The notes: generated from the letters alone by a model not told the origin. A stretch of DNA of 64,000 bases from Hydractinia symbiolongicarpus (GCF_029227915.1 NC_079881.1:18887501-18951500); one strand, 5' to 3'; positions 11,759 to 23,446 are shown, counted from the first letter of the stretch. Made by a program: numbers and translations.

Positions 11759-13066
11759 ATGAATAACTTGGTTAATATAAAAGAATGGGAGGTGAAAAGA
11801 AAGACCACTCTCTTTGTATATATGCTATTATACTTTTTCGCTGATTTTGAGAAAAGCATAAATGCAGCTACATTATGGATCTACTTAACAAAACTCATGA
11901 AGACTAATCAACCTGTTTTGTATTATGGATTAATAAGCGCCGCAGTTTATATTCTGCCATTTCTGTTATCTTCCGTAGTGGCAAGATTCGCTGACAAAAC
12001 AAGACGTATTAAGCTAATTATTATCATTATAAATTTTGTGTCAATGTTAGGCAGTATTTTATACGTTATTCCAGTGTCTCCGCTCTTTCCTCTCGCAGGA
12101 AAACTCCTTAATGGATGTGTTATTATACTGCAACCCTTAATTATCGGTGAAACAGCAAGATCATACCCACCTGAAGAACTACAAAGGAAATTTGCCTATC
12201 TAATTGTATCAGCGACGTTAGGATATACAATTGGGCCTTGTGTCGTACTTCCGTTTGCAGAAGTCGATATTCGTTTCGGTGAGTTACAAATTGGATATGG
12301 AAATATATCAGGTATTCTTCTCCTCGTTACTATCATCTGCATACAATGCTGTGTTGTATGTTTTGCGCATGATTTATCAAGAGAATATGATATGAAGGAA
12401 GCAGCATCTACAGAAAAGTCATCTACTATAATATCAGATGTTTCGAACAGTGATGGTATAAAAGTCTTCAAAAAGGCTTGTAAATCGGGAGTGTTGGTTT
12501 TTATGTTTGCTATGACGTTCTTCAATGTCGTTAGTTGCATCTCATTTGGTAGAAATCTTCCCTTTCTTGTGATGGACGTACTGTCGATGTCTTACAAAAT
12601 GATTTCTGCTGGCATTATCATTAAAGGTGTTGGCTTCTTGTTAGCTTGCCTTGCAGTTATCAGAATCAAAACTGGATCTGTGGTCGTTTTCTGGGTTGGA
12701 GTATTAGGACAGGTTTCACTCGTCACATTGTTAATTTTCCAATATATATTTGTGTCTGTTCATCTCGTTTCCAGCATCAAAATCGCAATGTTACTGCTAT
12801 ACCTTCTCACCACAATTCTTGTTGATTTTGGCGAACAGTTTTTTCTGGTGGTTGCATTTGCCAAGCTCGTGTCATCGGAAAATCAAAGCTATTTAGAAAG
12901 TATACGAGTAATACTTAAACACATAGGGAGCATTTTGGGAGCCTCATTATCCCTAGTGCTTTTAAAATATGAAAGTATATGTACATCTTTAATTATAAAT
13001 TTAATTTTACTGTTTTTTCTTTGCTTTTTTAGGCATAAATTAATGAATCCAGTTATACAGGTCTGA
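11759..13066 (+). CDS. MFS-type membrane transporter (intronless)
   Basis: The 435-residue protein has about 12 hydrophobic segments and a longer polar loop at about residues 205-245 (EYDMKEAASTEKSSTIISD...), the usual central loop of the major facilitator superfamily. ARFADKTRRIK after TM2 (about residues 75-85) resembles MFS motif A, and GETARSYPPEE after TM4 is conserved in the paralogue at 7857-9290. The overall look is closest to lysosomal MFSD8-like proteins, but I cannot name a substrate. The single exon may reflect retroposition. The frame is intact. The start is the first ATG of the frame, and a basic stretch follows it before TM1. Confidence 0.85.
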   Translation: MNNLVNIKEWEVKRKTTLFVYMLLYFFADFEKSINAATLWIYLTKLMKTNQPVLYYGLISAAVYILPFLLSSVVARFADKTRRIKLIIIIINFVSMLGSILYVIPVSPLFPLAGKLLNGCVIILQPLIIGETARSYPPEELQRKFAYLIVSATLGYTIGPCVVLPFAEVDIRFGELQIGYGNISGILLLVTIICIQCCVVCFAHDLSREYDMKEAASTEKSSTIISDVSNSDGIKVFKKACKSGVLVFMFAMTFFNVVSCISFGRNLPFLVMDVLSMSYKMISAGIIIKGVGFLLACLAVIRIKTGSVVVFWVGVLGQVSLVTLLIFQYIFVSVHLVSSIKIAMLLLYLLTTILVDFGEQFFLVVAFAKLVSSENQSYLESIRVILKHIGSILGASLSLVLLKYESICTSLIINLILLFFLCFFRHKLMNPVIQV

Positions 13067-16000
13067 ATATTTAGTGTCTGCCGGATCATGCAGTAAATAA
13101 CAGTCATATATGAAAACAATTAACGTAACATTGTAGGTACATTGTTTTTAAAATGTTGCTTGGGAACATTATCTTCATGCGCAAATTCAGTTACTAGCTT
13201 TAGAGTTGAGGTAGAAAATGTGCTTACACGCCATTTCTGACGTAGGAAGTTTTTGTGAAAAACGCAGGGAAGGGCAGTTTGTACCTTGTAGAAGCATTAT
13301 ACGATATCGCTCAACACCCAACACCCGTTAAAAATTTATTGGCAAGAATTGTGTGGTAAGAAAATTCCGGCGAGGAACAGAAGTTAGTTTTGCAGGGACT
13401 AATTTTCACTGATGATCAAGAAAGCTAACCGGCCTTTAATAATAAAAGTGGGTTTAATTTTTTTGTGGACAATGAGACGCCTTTGCCTTTGCCTTTTACC
13501 CTTAACCCTATTCGGTCCAGGGGGGGGGATTCTGTCCCCCTTCTGACGGCTGTTTTTTAATAACTCCCTATTGCTATGTTATTTGGCTATCAAACTTACT
13601 GAGTTTTAATATTTATCTATGAGACACCTGCATGCCAAATTTTTAGGTACCATAGCTTTCAGAGGCTTTGATATTGGCCATTACTCGAAACTACCCCAAA
13701 ATATCTCTATGAAATCCTTATAACAGGGAAAATTTAATAACATCTGCTAGGATTATCCTTAGAACTTGAAACTGGCAACACAACTTTGTTTTATTAAGAA
13801 AAATTATTTTCCATAATATGGACACGTTACTAACCCGATTTCCCGATTGTGTCGGATTATACCCGAAAATCGGGAAAAAACGGATTTTCGGGCAATTTTT
13901 GGCAATTTTTTATGCGATCCACATAAAAACCGGAAAATATGGTGACTGGAAAAAAAGTAATTAAATTTTAAGCAGATTGTGGCATTTTTAACAAATTTCA
14001 AGCTTCTAATGACGTTACAGACAATGTGCTGACGCAAACAAAAATTTATTGCTGCCATTTTGTTCCTTTTTCTGACGTACTATAAGTGTGCCAAGTTTGA
14101 TTCAATTTGAACTACCCTATGAGAAGTTATTGAGGGGGTGCAGGCGGATTCCCACACTTTTTAAGCTGTTATTTTTTTTATAGAATTTTTTCCCGTTAAA
14201 TTTAATATGTACGTTGCCCAAAGATATGATTTTTATTAATTTAGTATTTACTCCTCACAAACCGTTCTGTTTGGACATTTTTGTAAAGATTGGCAAAGAA
14301 AAACCGTACCTAAAAATCATTCAATTTTGCCAGGGGCACTATGCAATATTTGATTGTTGTAAACTGGTAAGGTTGTAAGCTGTTTATTTTTTAAATTTAT
14401 GTGAATCTTTGGCAGGGTGATTTTACAAACCTATTTAGGTATTTATATTTACTTTTATATAGAATTTTTTTTAAATATTTTACAAACTGCAGAATTTAGG
14501 GAATTTAGTGATCGGCTTTTTTTGTGCCAGGTCTTATGAAATATGTAAAAGTAACATTTTAAACAACCCTTTGAGGGGGGATTACGCCCCCCTCCCCCCG
14601 TTCAAAGTATGTTCGAAAAAACCCGAACCAAATAAGTTTCTGAAAATAAACTACACTCTTTTAAATTCTTTTTGTAACAAAAATTGACGCTCGTTTCCGA
14701 AATCTTTTTTTAAAAATAATTCTAAGGCGTGATAATGAAACAATTTTTGGTAAATTTCGAATAATCTGAATTATTATCTATTGCATTTCTCTCAAAGGAA
14801 CCTCTTTTCTGGCGCTTGTCATTGATATTTTTATTGGGACAGCGAGTTGGAATTAAAGTTGCGCTTGTAAAAGTTTACTGAGCAGATGTAGTGTAACCAG
14901 ATTCTGATTTTGTTCTTTTATCTATATAATAATTTATTTTGTAAGGAACTTAATCCTTTTGTGTGGCTCTTTAACGGTTTCTCAATGTTATCATGTAACG
15001 ATCTTTAAATGCGATCATTGGTTCACAACGTCTAATTAAGGATGGAATCCTTTTGCGTCGCTAAGACAAAAATAAGCAAAGCAAACAGTGCAAAAGAAAA
15101 AAACTGAAGTTTTTTGTTTAAAGCAAAAGAAAAAAGAATTCATTTAGACAAATTTAAAAACGATGAGCGCATTTTTCTATACTTCATTCCTTCGAAATAA
15201 ATCTGTACAAAAACATTTGTAGAAGAGAATGGTTTACGGGATGCATCTAGCAAAGTTTGTGTTTGTGCTTTTTTTGTGCTTTTTCAGTTTTGTTGTGTTT
15301 TAAAATTTTGCTGAACCGAAAAAACTGATTTTTCTTTATTGAGAATTAGTCTACACAACCATTTTATCATGGTTAACACACTACTAGAAGACCTATTTTA
15401 TCGTTCAAATTTACTATATACAAGCCTTTTCCTTTTTTTTTGACATCCATTCAATAAATATAATAACGAAATTATATTTTTTTTACATTTTGTGTAATCT
15501 GGAACTGTATGCAAGCACTGTATGCAGTGTTACAAAAAATACTGATTTTTGTTAGTTTGAAATTTTTATATGCGATCTAATGTTCTTTGAAATTTCGGAT
15601 AAAATGTCGTTTTAGAGAGTATTTAAACGTAATGTACTGAAATAATCGAACTTTGGAAATGTTTCTATTTGTTTACATTAAAATTTAGTTGGTTTATATT
15701 TTTTATATTTTGTGTTGCAAAAAGTTGGTTTTAGAAATTTATAGTATTCATTTTAGGAAAAAGTGGCATAAAACGAACTGTAGATAGATTGTTCCTGTTG
15801 AATAACCGTAAAATTCTTAAATTTTTAAAACTACATGTGAAGTTTTGTGACAGAGATTGATATTTTGTGTACGATTTTATGGGTAAAGGCAAATTGTTAA
15901 GGAACATTTTTTTATTACTGTCTGCATTGTTACCGAAATAGCTGATATTGTTGATTTAGAAATAGTTTTCGCAATATTTTGGATTAAATTGTTTTGATAA

Positions 16001-18996
16001 GCGGCCTGTGCGTTGTAAAGAAATAGTTAAAATGTGAAAATTTCTTTATTTTTCTTACATTTTGAATAAACTTTTTGGGGAGAAGAAACTTTGCAACAGA
16101 CTGCTATATATAGTGGGTTTAAAAAAATTATGATAGATATTTTGTACGAAAGTAGCAAAAATAAATGTAGAATGTTTTTTTATTGCTTCAAATTGTATTT
16201 TGTCAACATTTCCTATTAGCTTTGTGACAAAAAAATCAAATGCCATACTGACAAAAAACGTATTTTTCCAAAATGGATTTTACACCTTTTAAGCTGTTAT
16301 TTTTTATATAGAATTTTTTTCGTGTAAGATTTTACGGTTAAGTTTAACATGTAAATTGCTTAAAGATTTGATTTTTGCGAAGCAAGCGAAGCGAAATTGT
16401 GGAGCACGTTTGCTACACGCGAGGTATACCAAGAGAAATATTGACATTCTCAAAATTTTGATAGCAAAAAAATCATATAAAATCAGCGTAAAGAAATAGG
16501 ACTGATATTTTTGCACATAAAGCTAGCGTATTTTTTTCTAATAAAACAAATAAGTTTGGACCAAGGGGTTAAAGTATAAGTCTAGTAAAAAATGCAATAA
16601 GTACGGCTCGTACACACCACCCCCGGTTTTTGACCCCCCGTCTTTTGGTCCAGATTATACGTCCACCAAACTTGAACACACAAAGAGGAATATGCTGTGA
16701 ACAAGAAACGGTAGTCGGCATTTTAGACACGTATATTTTACAGACCTAAAATATGCCTTATTTCTTTGATCAATTTTGCTTCTAATACTATTATAGTTGT
16801 ATTTTAATGAAAAATAATAGTATTAAAACGGTTTTTTTTCTTTTGAAATAATTTATTGCTAGTCCTGTTTCTAATCGACTTTACTTGTGTATTTTAAGCT
16901 TTTTTGTTGCTGTGCTTTTTCTGGAGATTTGAGTTGGATTGGAAAGCTCCTGTGTAAGCTACCCTTTTCTAAAGAAATATTGAAGTAATTTGTACAATTA
17001 TAACGCGCCAAGCTGTGTTTTATTTTATTGTTTCTAAGAAGGTGTAAGAATACAATATTATCAATTTTAATTGGTTTTATCCAAATCAAGGTAAGGCTTA
17101 ATCACACGAAAGGTAGCTAGCTAGAGCTCTGTTTTGTATAAAAATAATTTGTAGAATACATATGGAGAAGCTGTATTACTACCTGACTGATAGCCAAATA
17201 TAGGAAAACCTGTAGCTATGGCGCAGACAAAACAAATAGCTCTGGGTGCTAGAGTGAGCCGACCAACCGTTTTTTATCACAGTTTTTTATTTATTATATA
17301 AGTAACATGTTACAGTAATTAAAAAAAGTATCCACTTTTGCTATCAAATCAACAGCAATGTAATTGTCAATAGGAATTAGTTGTCCGTACACCCTCCCTG
17401 AGAACAAGGTTCAAAACGACATTAAAACATTAAAACTGTCATTAAACAGAACTCCAAGGACGCTCAAGCCGCACACGTCCTCTAAACGGCGTGGGCATCT
17501 TCGAAACTGCTTGTAATTTTAGAACAAGGGTGCTGATAAGCTGCATACGCCGTAAAACGTGCAGGCGTTTTTGGGCAAGTTTAGCGTTTTGAAATAAATT
17601 CAAGTATTCACCCGAAAAAACCCGCATAGACCATAAAATAAACTATGTGGTAGCAAAGTTCTAAAAAGAACTGTTTTCGATGGTTTTTGATAAAATTTAC
17701 TTGATAAATAACTTTTAAACTTTAATAACTCCTTTCTCTTAAAGCATCTTTTTCCAACAATCGTCCACAAGGTATGTTACAAGGAATTGAATTTTGGAAA
17801 TGCTCCAGGCAAGTTCGGGAAAGTGCGGGCGGTTTTGGAAGACAACCGCTAATTTAATTCGAAAAGTTGCCCGAATTCGCCCTTATATATGTGGGCGTTT
17901 GCAGCTTATTGACAGCCTCTTATTTAGAATATTCTCAGGAATAATAGACCAAGAGAAATTATATCACAATTTCTTGTGCACCGCCCACGTGTGTTTGAGA
18001 ACAACGCACATAAAAAAGTTCATTATTTTTTAAATTTATTGTGTAAAAATTACTATTTTATTCACGATAAACCATTTGTCAGTCATTTTATTCATCCAAT
18101 AAAGAATCCTATCCAAGGTGCTTTTCTATCAGTCTGAATTTAATGATTGACATGTTTCAGCATAGTTTTTAAAAGGGTCTGATTGCAAAATATGATTGCC
18201 AAGGTTCAGCACTTGTAATATTTTTGTATTCGTGTACTCAGCTTCTAAAACACAGACAAAAGACATTATAATTTCCGCTGGGTGATTACATTAATGTTGG
18301 TTGAAAAAAAACCTGAATGATGAGAAGCATGGTTTTTAAATGGGTCCAGGACAATAAACTTATTTAGTTTCCCTTGGCCTTGCATCAATCAAATTCTGAA
18401 AAAAAAAAGCTTTTAAAATGATTTTGTCAGATTTTGAAACTGTTGGTATGGTTGGAACTTTGCATATAAAATTAGTAAAGTTGCCGGATTGTTTAGTTTT
18501 TTCTTTTATACTTTTTCGAATTAGCCTTAATTATTTATGAGATGAAAAACAGCGCTTTTAAATATGATTGTGTACAATGGGAGTGAGAGATGTAATCTTC
18601 CAATGCGTGTAGTGAAAAGAAGGCGAAACTGTTATTGTTTTTCTGCCCAAAATTGCAGCTATTTAATAAATCTTGATAAAGTTAACAAAACTGTTTTGAT
18701 TTGTTTGTTTTTGTTTCAATTGTTTCCCGTGAGTTTTCGAAATTCGTACTAGCTGATTCTGTGGCTTCTAGTGCCGGTATTGTTACGTGAAAAAAATACT
18801 GTTTTGTAAGGTCATTTACAAAATCGTTAACGTTAGGACCAACTTCTGCGGATTGTACAACTCGATGTATTACATATCTTTCGGAATACTGCTAAAAGTG
18901 TAATTTTGTATTGCGCTCTTTACTTTTATCATTCTGTGGGAAAAGGCGGTACAAAATTTTACCACGCGTTATTCGTTTTTGTTAGTTTCGCGTAAT
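13067..18996. other. Long AT-rich intergenic region with degenerate repeats
   Basis: No gene is supported across about 5.9 kb. Visible structure: an inverted repeat of CCCGAAAATC with GATTTTCGGG near 13861-13890; G/C homopolymer clusters near 13522-13531 and 14574-14600; and a dispersed repeat (TTTAAGCTGTTATTTTTT...) at about 14161-14240 and again at about 16289-16377. An open minus-strand stretch near 18660-18940 has no motif I recognise. Confidence 0.5.
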
Positions 18997-19960
18997 TTAA
19001 TTTTCTCGCAGATTTTGAAAAGAATATCCCACGCACATCAAATACTCGTGCAGTCTATTCGCATGATCACCATTCAAAATAGGTACTGGATTTTTTCCTT
19101 CACCAGGAGCAAGTGATAAAATTTTATTACCGATTTCATTTGAACTAGTTATTTGAGTCATCAACATTGTTTCATCTGCACTAAATCGAAATGCATTTAG
19201 GAGATTTTCAGTTGTTTCTAGTTGATCACTTTCACTTTTATCACAGAAATCATAATTTTCTATAATGACAGGAATTGCTTAATGGGTTACCTCAACTTTA
19301 AAAATCTATTGAATCCTCAATATTATCATCTTCAGTCCCACATGTATTTTGATTAATTAGTTCATTAGGGATATTTTTATTAATTTCTACATCTTGATAC
19401 AAATGATTGTGTAGTTTTAAGTATTCTAAAAGCCTTGCAACAAATTCTGGTCTTACACCTTTAAAATAAACATGGCCTCTATATTCAAGTTTACGCTTAA
19501 GTTTAACAAGAATTATTCCATTACTATCAGGATTTCTAGGCAAAACATCAGACACATTAACTGTTTCAATAAGGATATTACATAATGCTCCTTTTAACTT
19601 TGTGCTTGACCTTCATAATTGTTACTTTTTAAAATATTAAACGCCTTGAGATAAGAACTCTTTCTAGTCGCCGTATATTTAATAAATAATTTGGCAATTG
19701 GAATATATGGAGTTTGTTTGGCACTGATTGACAAAGAACTTTCTTTTTTATGGGCGTTTTATCACATCTATTGCAAATGTAATAAAAACCATCAGAGGAT
19801 TGAACAATATTACAATGTTTTTAATAGCAAATTTGCATTTTTTAATTAGAAATTTCTTAACAGAATAAAAATATAGACATCTATTACAACAAACACAAAC
19901 AAAGTGTAGGCCTTGTTTTATCTTTTTTTAAAAGTGTAAACTCTTTCAACCTGAGTTAGC
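18997..19960 (-). pseudogene. Helitron-like protein, middle part (Cys-rich region, DUF6570-like region, start of the Helitron N domain)
   Basis: Minus-strand pieces run in the order typical of Helitron-type replicase proteins. FVCVCCNRCLY (about 19880) and YICNRCDKTP (about 19760) form Cys pairs. The open frame 19555-19298 holds VKLKRKLEYRGHVYF and VRPEFVARLLEYLK, the DUF6570-like pattern. A further frame ending at 18997 contains ILSLAPGEGKNPVPILNGD, the sequence that normally opens the Helitron_like_N domain. Frames change near 19935, 19800 and 19600 and there are stops, so it is dead. No Rep or helicase part follows at lower coordinates; the gene is truncated near 18997. It continues on the other side of the LINE and the Polinton at 22759-22862 and 33491-34484. 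Confidence 0.7.
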
Positions 19961-19989
19961 AGATACTTTTTTTTGTATGTACAAGTTTC

Positions 19990-21105
19990 CAGTGCGTACC
20001 AGTTTTGAAAGATGGAAATTGGAAAGTTAGTGAGGCAGTTCTTTCGGCGGATAGTCAACTCAATTTCAAAAAGATTTTAGGTTTGCATCAGACTGTTCGA
20101 GCTGGCTTAGGGCTCTTAGACCACAAAAATATACCACCAAAAGGCACTTATGCTTACCGAAAGCTTGTTTCCAATATCATTGAAGAAAATGAAGAAGATA
20201 TTTACCATGCTAGAGCTGTACAGTTGCATTTGCAAGGCAATTGGACGAAATGGTGCTCTTATGTGAAAAATGATTATCTTGGAGAACAATTCTTTCACTG
20301 CCACAATGTCTAACTTCCTTTTGTATAGGGGCAACCTACGACACCATTCCCTCTCCAACCAATCTTGTGAGATGGGGAATTGAGAAAGACAAAAGTTGCA
20401 TTTTGTGCAAGAAACCATCCTCAAATGTCTCTCACATATTGGGTGCCTGTAGGACCTCCCTTACGCAGGGTAGATACACATACCGTCATGACTCGGTTTT
20501 AATAGTTTTGAGGCATTAAAAGAGTTTTTGGTATCATATGAACCTCTTAGGGTTTCCAAGTGCAACAAAATTAATTTCATTCCGGCCGGTCAATCACCAT
20601 CTAAGAAGAGGCATGCAAAGTGTCCAGGCCTTCTTCACCTTGCTTCCGATTGGAAAATACTGTCAGATTTAGATTCAGTTTTAGTTGTTCCACCATACAT
20701 TGCAATAACACAACTACGCCCAGACGTGTTATTAATATCCAGTTCTTCCAAAACTGTAATTATGTTAGAACTGACTTGTCCATGTGAAGAGAACACGGAA
20801 TATTGGCACAAACGAAAGCTTAAAAATATTCTTCACTTTTTTATGCTATAAAAAACAATGGATGGATCGTGCATTTCTTTGCCATTGAGGTGGGTGCAAG
20901 GGGTTTCTGTTCAGAATCAGTAAGGACCTGTTTTCGTCGCCTTGGTTTCCCTAACAAGCCTTTACGTTCCCTATTACAATCCCTAACTTATACCTCCATG
21001 AGTGCTTATTTTTACATCTGGATGTCTCGAAATTCTACCACTTGGGTTAAGCCTGAAAAGGCCCCAATCATTCCTGCAGTTTCTTCTGTTATAAATATGG
21101 AATGA
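19990..21105 (+). pseudogene. LINE ORF fragment: CCHC finger and restriction-like endonuclease
   Basis: Frames in order are 20005-20313, about 20329-20517, 20528-20851 and 20869-21105, separated by frameshifts and stops. VPVLKDGNWKVSEAVL opens the part that follows RT in this retrotransposon group. CILCKKPSSNVSHILGAC gives a C-x2-C-x8-H-x4-C finger at about 20397-20450. The endonuclease follows with LRPDVLL and LELTCPCEE, the RPD...E catalytic pattern of the PD-(D/E)XK fold. The tail FAIEVGARGFC...RRLGFPNK is typical of the family. In live elements this domain nicks the target DNA. This copy is dead. Confidence 0.75.
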
Positions 21106-21204
21106 AAGAAATCAAAAACCCCTGAGAAATCTTCTGCAAATCACACAAAATCTTGTAAAATCAAAAAAATCGAAAAACTTGCTACAAGGTCTTCCAAAAC
21201 AACA

Positions 21205-22101
21205 GTCGCATTGCCATCTAACCCTGATTTTAGGAATAGCGGTCTAAAAAACTTGGGAATCACATGTTATGCAAACTCCATCTTACAATGTTTTTATAAC
21301 CTTCCAAAAGTTAAAGAAGCCATTTCTGTCAGCAAAACAACCTCAAAGTTAAGCGAAGCATTGTAGGTGTTCTTCAAAGTTTGGCTGTTTCTAGAAGTCC
21401 AGTTGATCCCTCCCATTTTTTGCGTGCTATGAAACATCATATCTCAGCTGCGAAGGGAAGTGCATTTAATATCTTTGCTAAGCACGACGTCCCCGAGGTT
21501 CTTGAATATCTCCTACGTGGTCTGTCATTAGACTTTCCATTTCTTGGAAGTCTTTTTAGTATTGGCATCAAGACATCAACCACTTGCAATTCATGTCATA
21601 TTACCAGCTCCTCAGAAGTTATAGCACCATGCATCCAACTTTCTCTGCACCCTACGTTACAATCTTCCTTAGATAATTTCTTCGAAAGCGAGGAGTTGTC
21701 AGACACCAATGCCTACTTCTGCCATGTTTGCAACGCTCATCAAACTGCTCTAGTTAAAAAAGAAGTAGTGTCGTGCGGTTCCCATCTCATTTTACAGCTA
21801 AAACGTTTTGCCAGTGCCAACGGCCTTGTGTCAAAAATTGCCTCTCGTATTACTGCTTACCCTGGTACCCTTTCCATACCTTTAACCGCAGATGGAGAAG
21901 TGAAATTTCGTAAAAATTTTCAAATAAGGGCTATTATCAACCATTTCGGCAACTTAAATAATGGTCACTACACAACCATAGCCTTCGACCAAATGGTGCA
22001 CAGGTGGATACATTGCATCGATAGAGCAGTAATTTTCTGATGATGACCGCCTTATTAACAGTCACGAGTCATATGTTTTCTTTTTAGAAGAGCTGAGATA
22101 A
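21205..22101 (+). pseudogene. Ubiquitin-specific protease domain of the LINE ORF
   Basis: A USP-family deubiquitinase follows the endonuclease on the same strand. The Cys box GLKNLGITCYANSILQCF is at about 21240-21295. The zinc-ribbon Cys pairs TCNSCH and YFCHVCNAH, and the QLKRF motif, follow in order. The His box NNGHYTTIAF is at about 21958-21987. Frameshifts lie near 21360 and 22035, and the last frame ends at 22101 with ESYVFFLEELR. All catalytic boxes remain readable, so decay is recent. No host gene structure is seen, and context says it belongs to the retrotransposon. A cellular USP retrocopy placed there by chance is less likely. Confidence 0.7.
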
Positions 22102-22116
22102 GAATATTCTAACCGG

Positions 22117-22400
22117 AATGAGTCAGCAAGGGGGCTTGACTACACTCAGTCTTGTCTTTGGAGAGTGACGACTCCACTTATTACCCCAGTCAAAAATAAA
22201 ACAAAATCAAATACAAATTAAGTTAGCAAGAGGGTTTGATCATACTAGGTCTTGTCTTTGGAGAGTGACGACTCCACTTATTACCCCAGTTAAAAAAATA
22301 AAATAAAATAAAAAAAAATATTAGCAGGGGGGTTTGATCACACATGATCTTGTCTTTGGAGAGTAACGACTCCACTTATTACCTGAGTTAAAAACAAAGA
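22117..22400 (+). repeat. Three tandem ~98-bp repeats after the LINE ORF
   Basis: The core CTTGTCTTTGGAGAGT followed by ACGACTCCACTTATTAC recurs three times, starting at about 22150, 22248 and 22348. Spacers are A-rich. Each core contains GGAG...CTCC, which can form a small stem. Position suggests the 3' UTR of the LINE. Confidence 0.65.
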
Positions 22401-22411
22401 ATAGCACAGTT

Positions 22412-22572
22412 GAACAGAAAGTGGTCAAAGTTTACTTTAGAAAGATAGGGATGTCTAGTTTCTGCTGATGACCGTCCGCGGACCTCTTCGAGGTGACCCA
22501 GCTAGACATCCAGGGTACTTAGGTTCAGAAATATGGGTCGAAACCTACCTGCTCTTGGTTAAAGTTCTGTTC
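22412..22572 (+). other. Foldable 161-nt segment, candidate structured RNA in the LINE 3' UTR
   Basis: Nested complementary arms are present. The outer stem is GAACAGAA (22412-22419) with TTCTGTTC (22565-22572). A 10-bp stem GGATGTCTAG (22449-22458) pairs with CTAGACATCC (22502-22511). Inside it, ACCTC-TTC-GAGGT (22482-22494) forms a hairpin. A separate 6-bp hairpin TAGGTT/AACCTA lies at 22520-22547. This is more pairing than AT-rich DNA normally shows. R2-class LINEs use structured 3' UTRs for template recognition, which is the suggested role. It is not a match to a ribozyme I could confirm. Confidence 0.5.
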
Positions 22573-22758
22573 ATCTTTTCAAATGTGTTGTGTCCTTATT
22601 ATTTTTTTATATATTTTTTAATTAATTCCTTGTAAAAAGGGAGAATTGTGCTTTTAAAGGCATTTTCTCTAAAGGAGTACAACCTCTAGCTTATTTCCAA
22701 AGACCTAACAGGTTGAGTTCATCATTGCGGTGGCTTGCCAACTCTTTGTAAATTATTT

Positions 22759-22857
22759 TCTTATTTTCATTGTATTTCTCTTTCCGTTTTTTCTTACACC
22801 ACCTTCATTTTTATTGTATTTTTCTTTCTGTTTTTTGTCTAAATCACCTTTATTTTC
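22759..22857 (-). pseudogene. Helitron-like gene: Lys/Asn-rich repeat segment left of the Polinton
   Basis: On the minus strand this encodes YNENKGDLDKKQKEKYN and degenerate continuations, the same 17-codon repeat seen on the other side of the Polinton at 33496-33721. There is a frameshift near 22800. It joins the two halves of the host gene and proves that the Polinton inserted into this repeat tract. Confidence 0.7.
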
Positions 22858-22862
22858 ATTGT

Positions 22863-23058
22863 ACACAATGAAAGTGGAGCTCTCTAGGACACTTTCGACT
22901 TATCGCCGTGTTTTGAGTCAAACCCTAATTTCAAGGGTCTGAGACAGCACTGTTTCCTCGCTATATTGATCCTCTGTGCAAAGGGTCAATACCGCGGGCA
23001 ATTACCGCTGTGCTGCAGCACTCTCGTACGAACGCAATATTGTGACCCTGGTTGGGGT
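22863..23058 (+). repeat. Polinton left terminal inverted repeat
   Basis: The 196 bp match the complement of 33295-33490 with a cluster of differences near position 22905-22930 and one more near 23000. They include the palindrome GTGCTGCAGCAC and end in CCTGGTTGGGGT. The first gene starts only 22 bp further in. Confidence 0.92.
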
Positions 23059-23080
23059 TTAAAAAATCTATAATAAAGAG

Positions 23081-23401
23081 ATGCCTTTCCTATCTGCAGA
23101 ACAATTTGATGCCTTGAAATCAGAACACGAGTGTATTATGAAGTGGCGTGATGTTCCCACTGGAATCATATTCAAAATTGAGTATGTTGAAGAGATCAAG
23201 ACCAAAAAAGGTGATGCAACTGTCATCACATTGATCGATTGTGATGGTGAACGATTTCGAGCATGGGCAACGAGTGTACTGAGAGAAGCTTTGATAGGTC
23301 GAACGGGTCAGATGTTCATCAAATCACTGGGAAAGAAACAATCTACGAAGAATCCTGGGCAATTTTACTATGATTACGACCTTGTGGAAGTGGAAGACTA
23401 A
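23081..23401 (+). CDS. Small conserved Polinton protein, possible OB-fold DNA-binding protein
   Basis: The 106-residue protein has a beta-rich pattern: GIIFKIEYVEEIKTKKGDAT, VITLIDCDGERFRAWA, then SLGKKQSTKNPGQFYYDYDL near the C-terminus. Similar short proteins occur in cnidarian repeat-derived gene models. The alternating strands with a basic, aromatic end suggest an OB-like single-strand DNA-binding protein that could serve the element's polymerase; this is inference. The ATG lies 22 bp inside the left TIR, so its promoter must overlap the TIR. A 10-bp-stem hairpin follows 20 bp after the stop. Confidence 0.7.
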   Translation: MPFLSAEQFDALKSEHECIMKWRDVPTGIIFKIEYVEEIKTKKGDATVITLIDCDGERFRAWATSVLREALIGRTGQMFIKSLGKKQSTKNPGQFYYDYDLVEVED

Positions 23402-23420
23402 AAAGACAAAAAAAGTAATC

Positions 23421-23446
23421 TTTTGTGACTGGAGACAGTCACAAAA
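23421..23446 (+). terminator. Hairpin after the first plus-strand Polinton gene
   Basis: TTTTGTGACT and AGTCACAAAA are perfectly complementary (10 bp) around a 6-base loop, between the stop at 23401 and the next start at 23484. Confidence 0.55.

Larger units (their letters stand above)
19970..22757 (+). mobile_element. 5'-truncated non-LTR retrotransposon of the RLE class carrying a ubiquitin protease
   Basis: The element sits inside the minus-strand Helitron-like gene. Left of it that gene resumes at about 19960, and right of it the Lys/Asn-rich repeats resume at about 22759. It begins downstream of where a reverse transcriptase would be, as expected for 5' truncation during target-primed reverse transcription. 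In order it holds the end of the post-RT region, a CCHC finger, a restriction-like endonuclease, a USP domain, three tandem repeats and a foldable segment. Both boundaries are accurate to only about 20 bp, and I could not identify the target duplication. Confidence 0.7.

Noticed and set aside
17442-18033. Two facing ORFs in a more GC-rich patch
   Set aside because: No motif, no splice sites that extend them, and loose inverted similarity only. Probably an old repeat.
22449-22511. Hammerhead or HDV-like ribozyme suggested by CTGATGA at about 22463 and the surrounding stems
   Set aside because: No GAAA follows a stem II at the right place for a hammerhead, and I could not build the nested pseudoknot of HDV. 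Kept only as a foldable segment.
22520-22547. tRNA T-arm-like sequence (GGGTCGAAACC)
   Set aside because: No acceptor, D or anticodon arms can be built around it.
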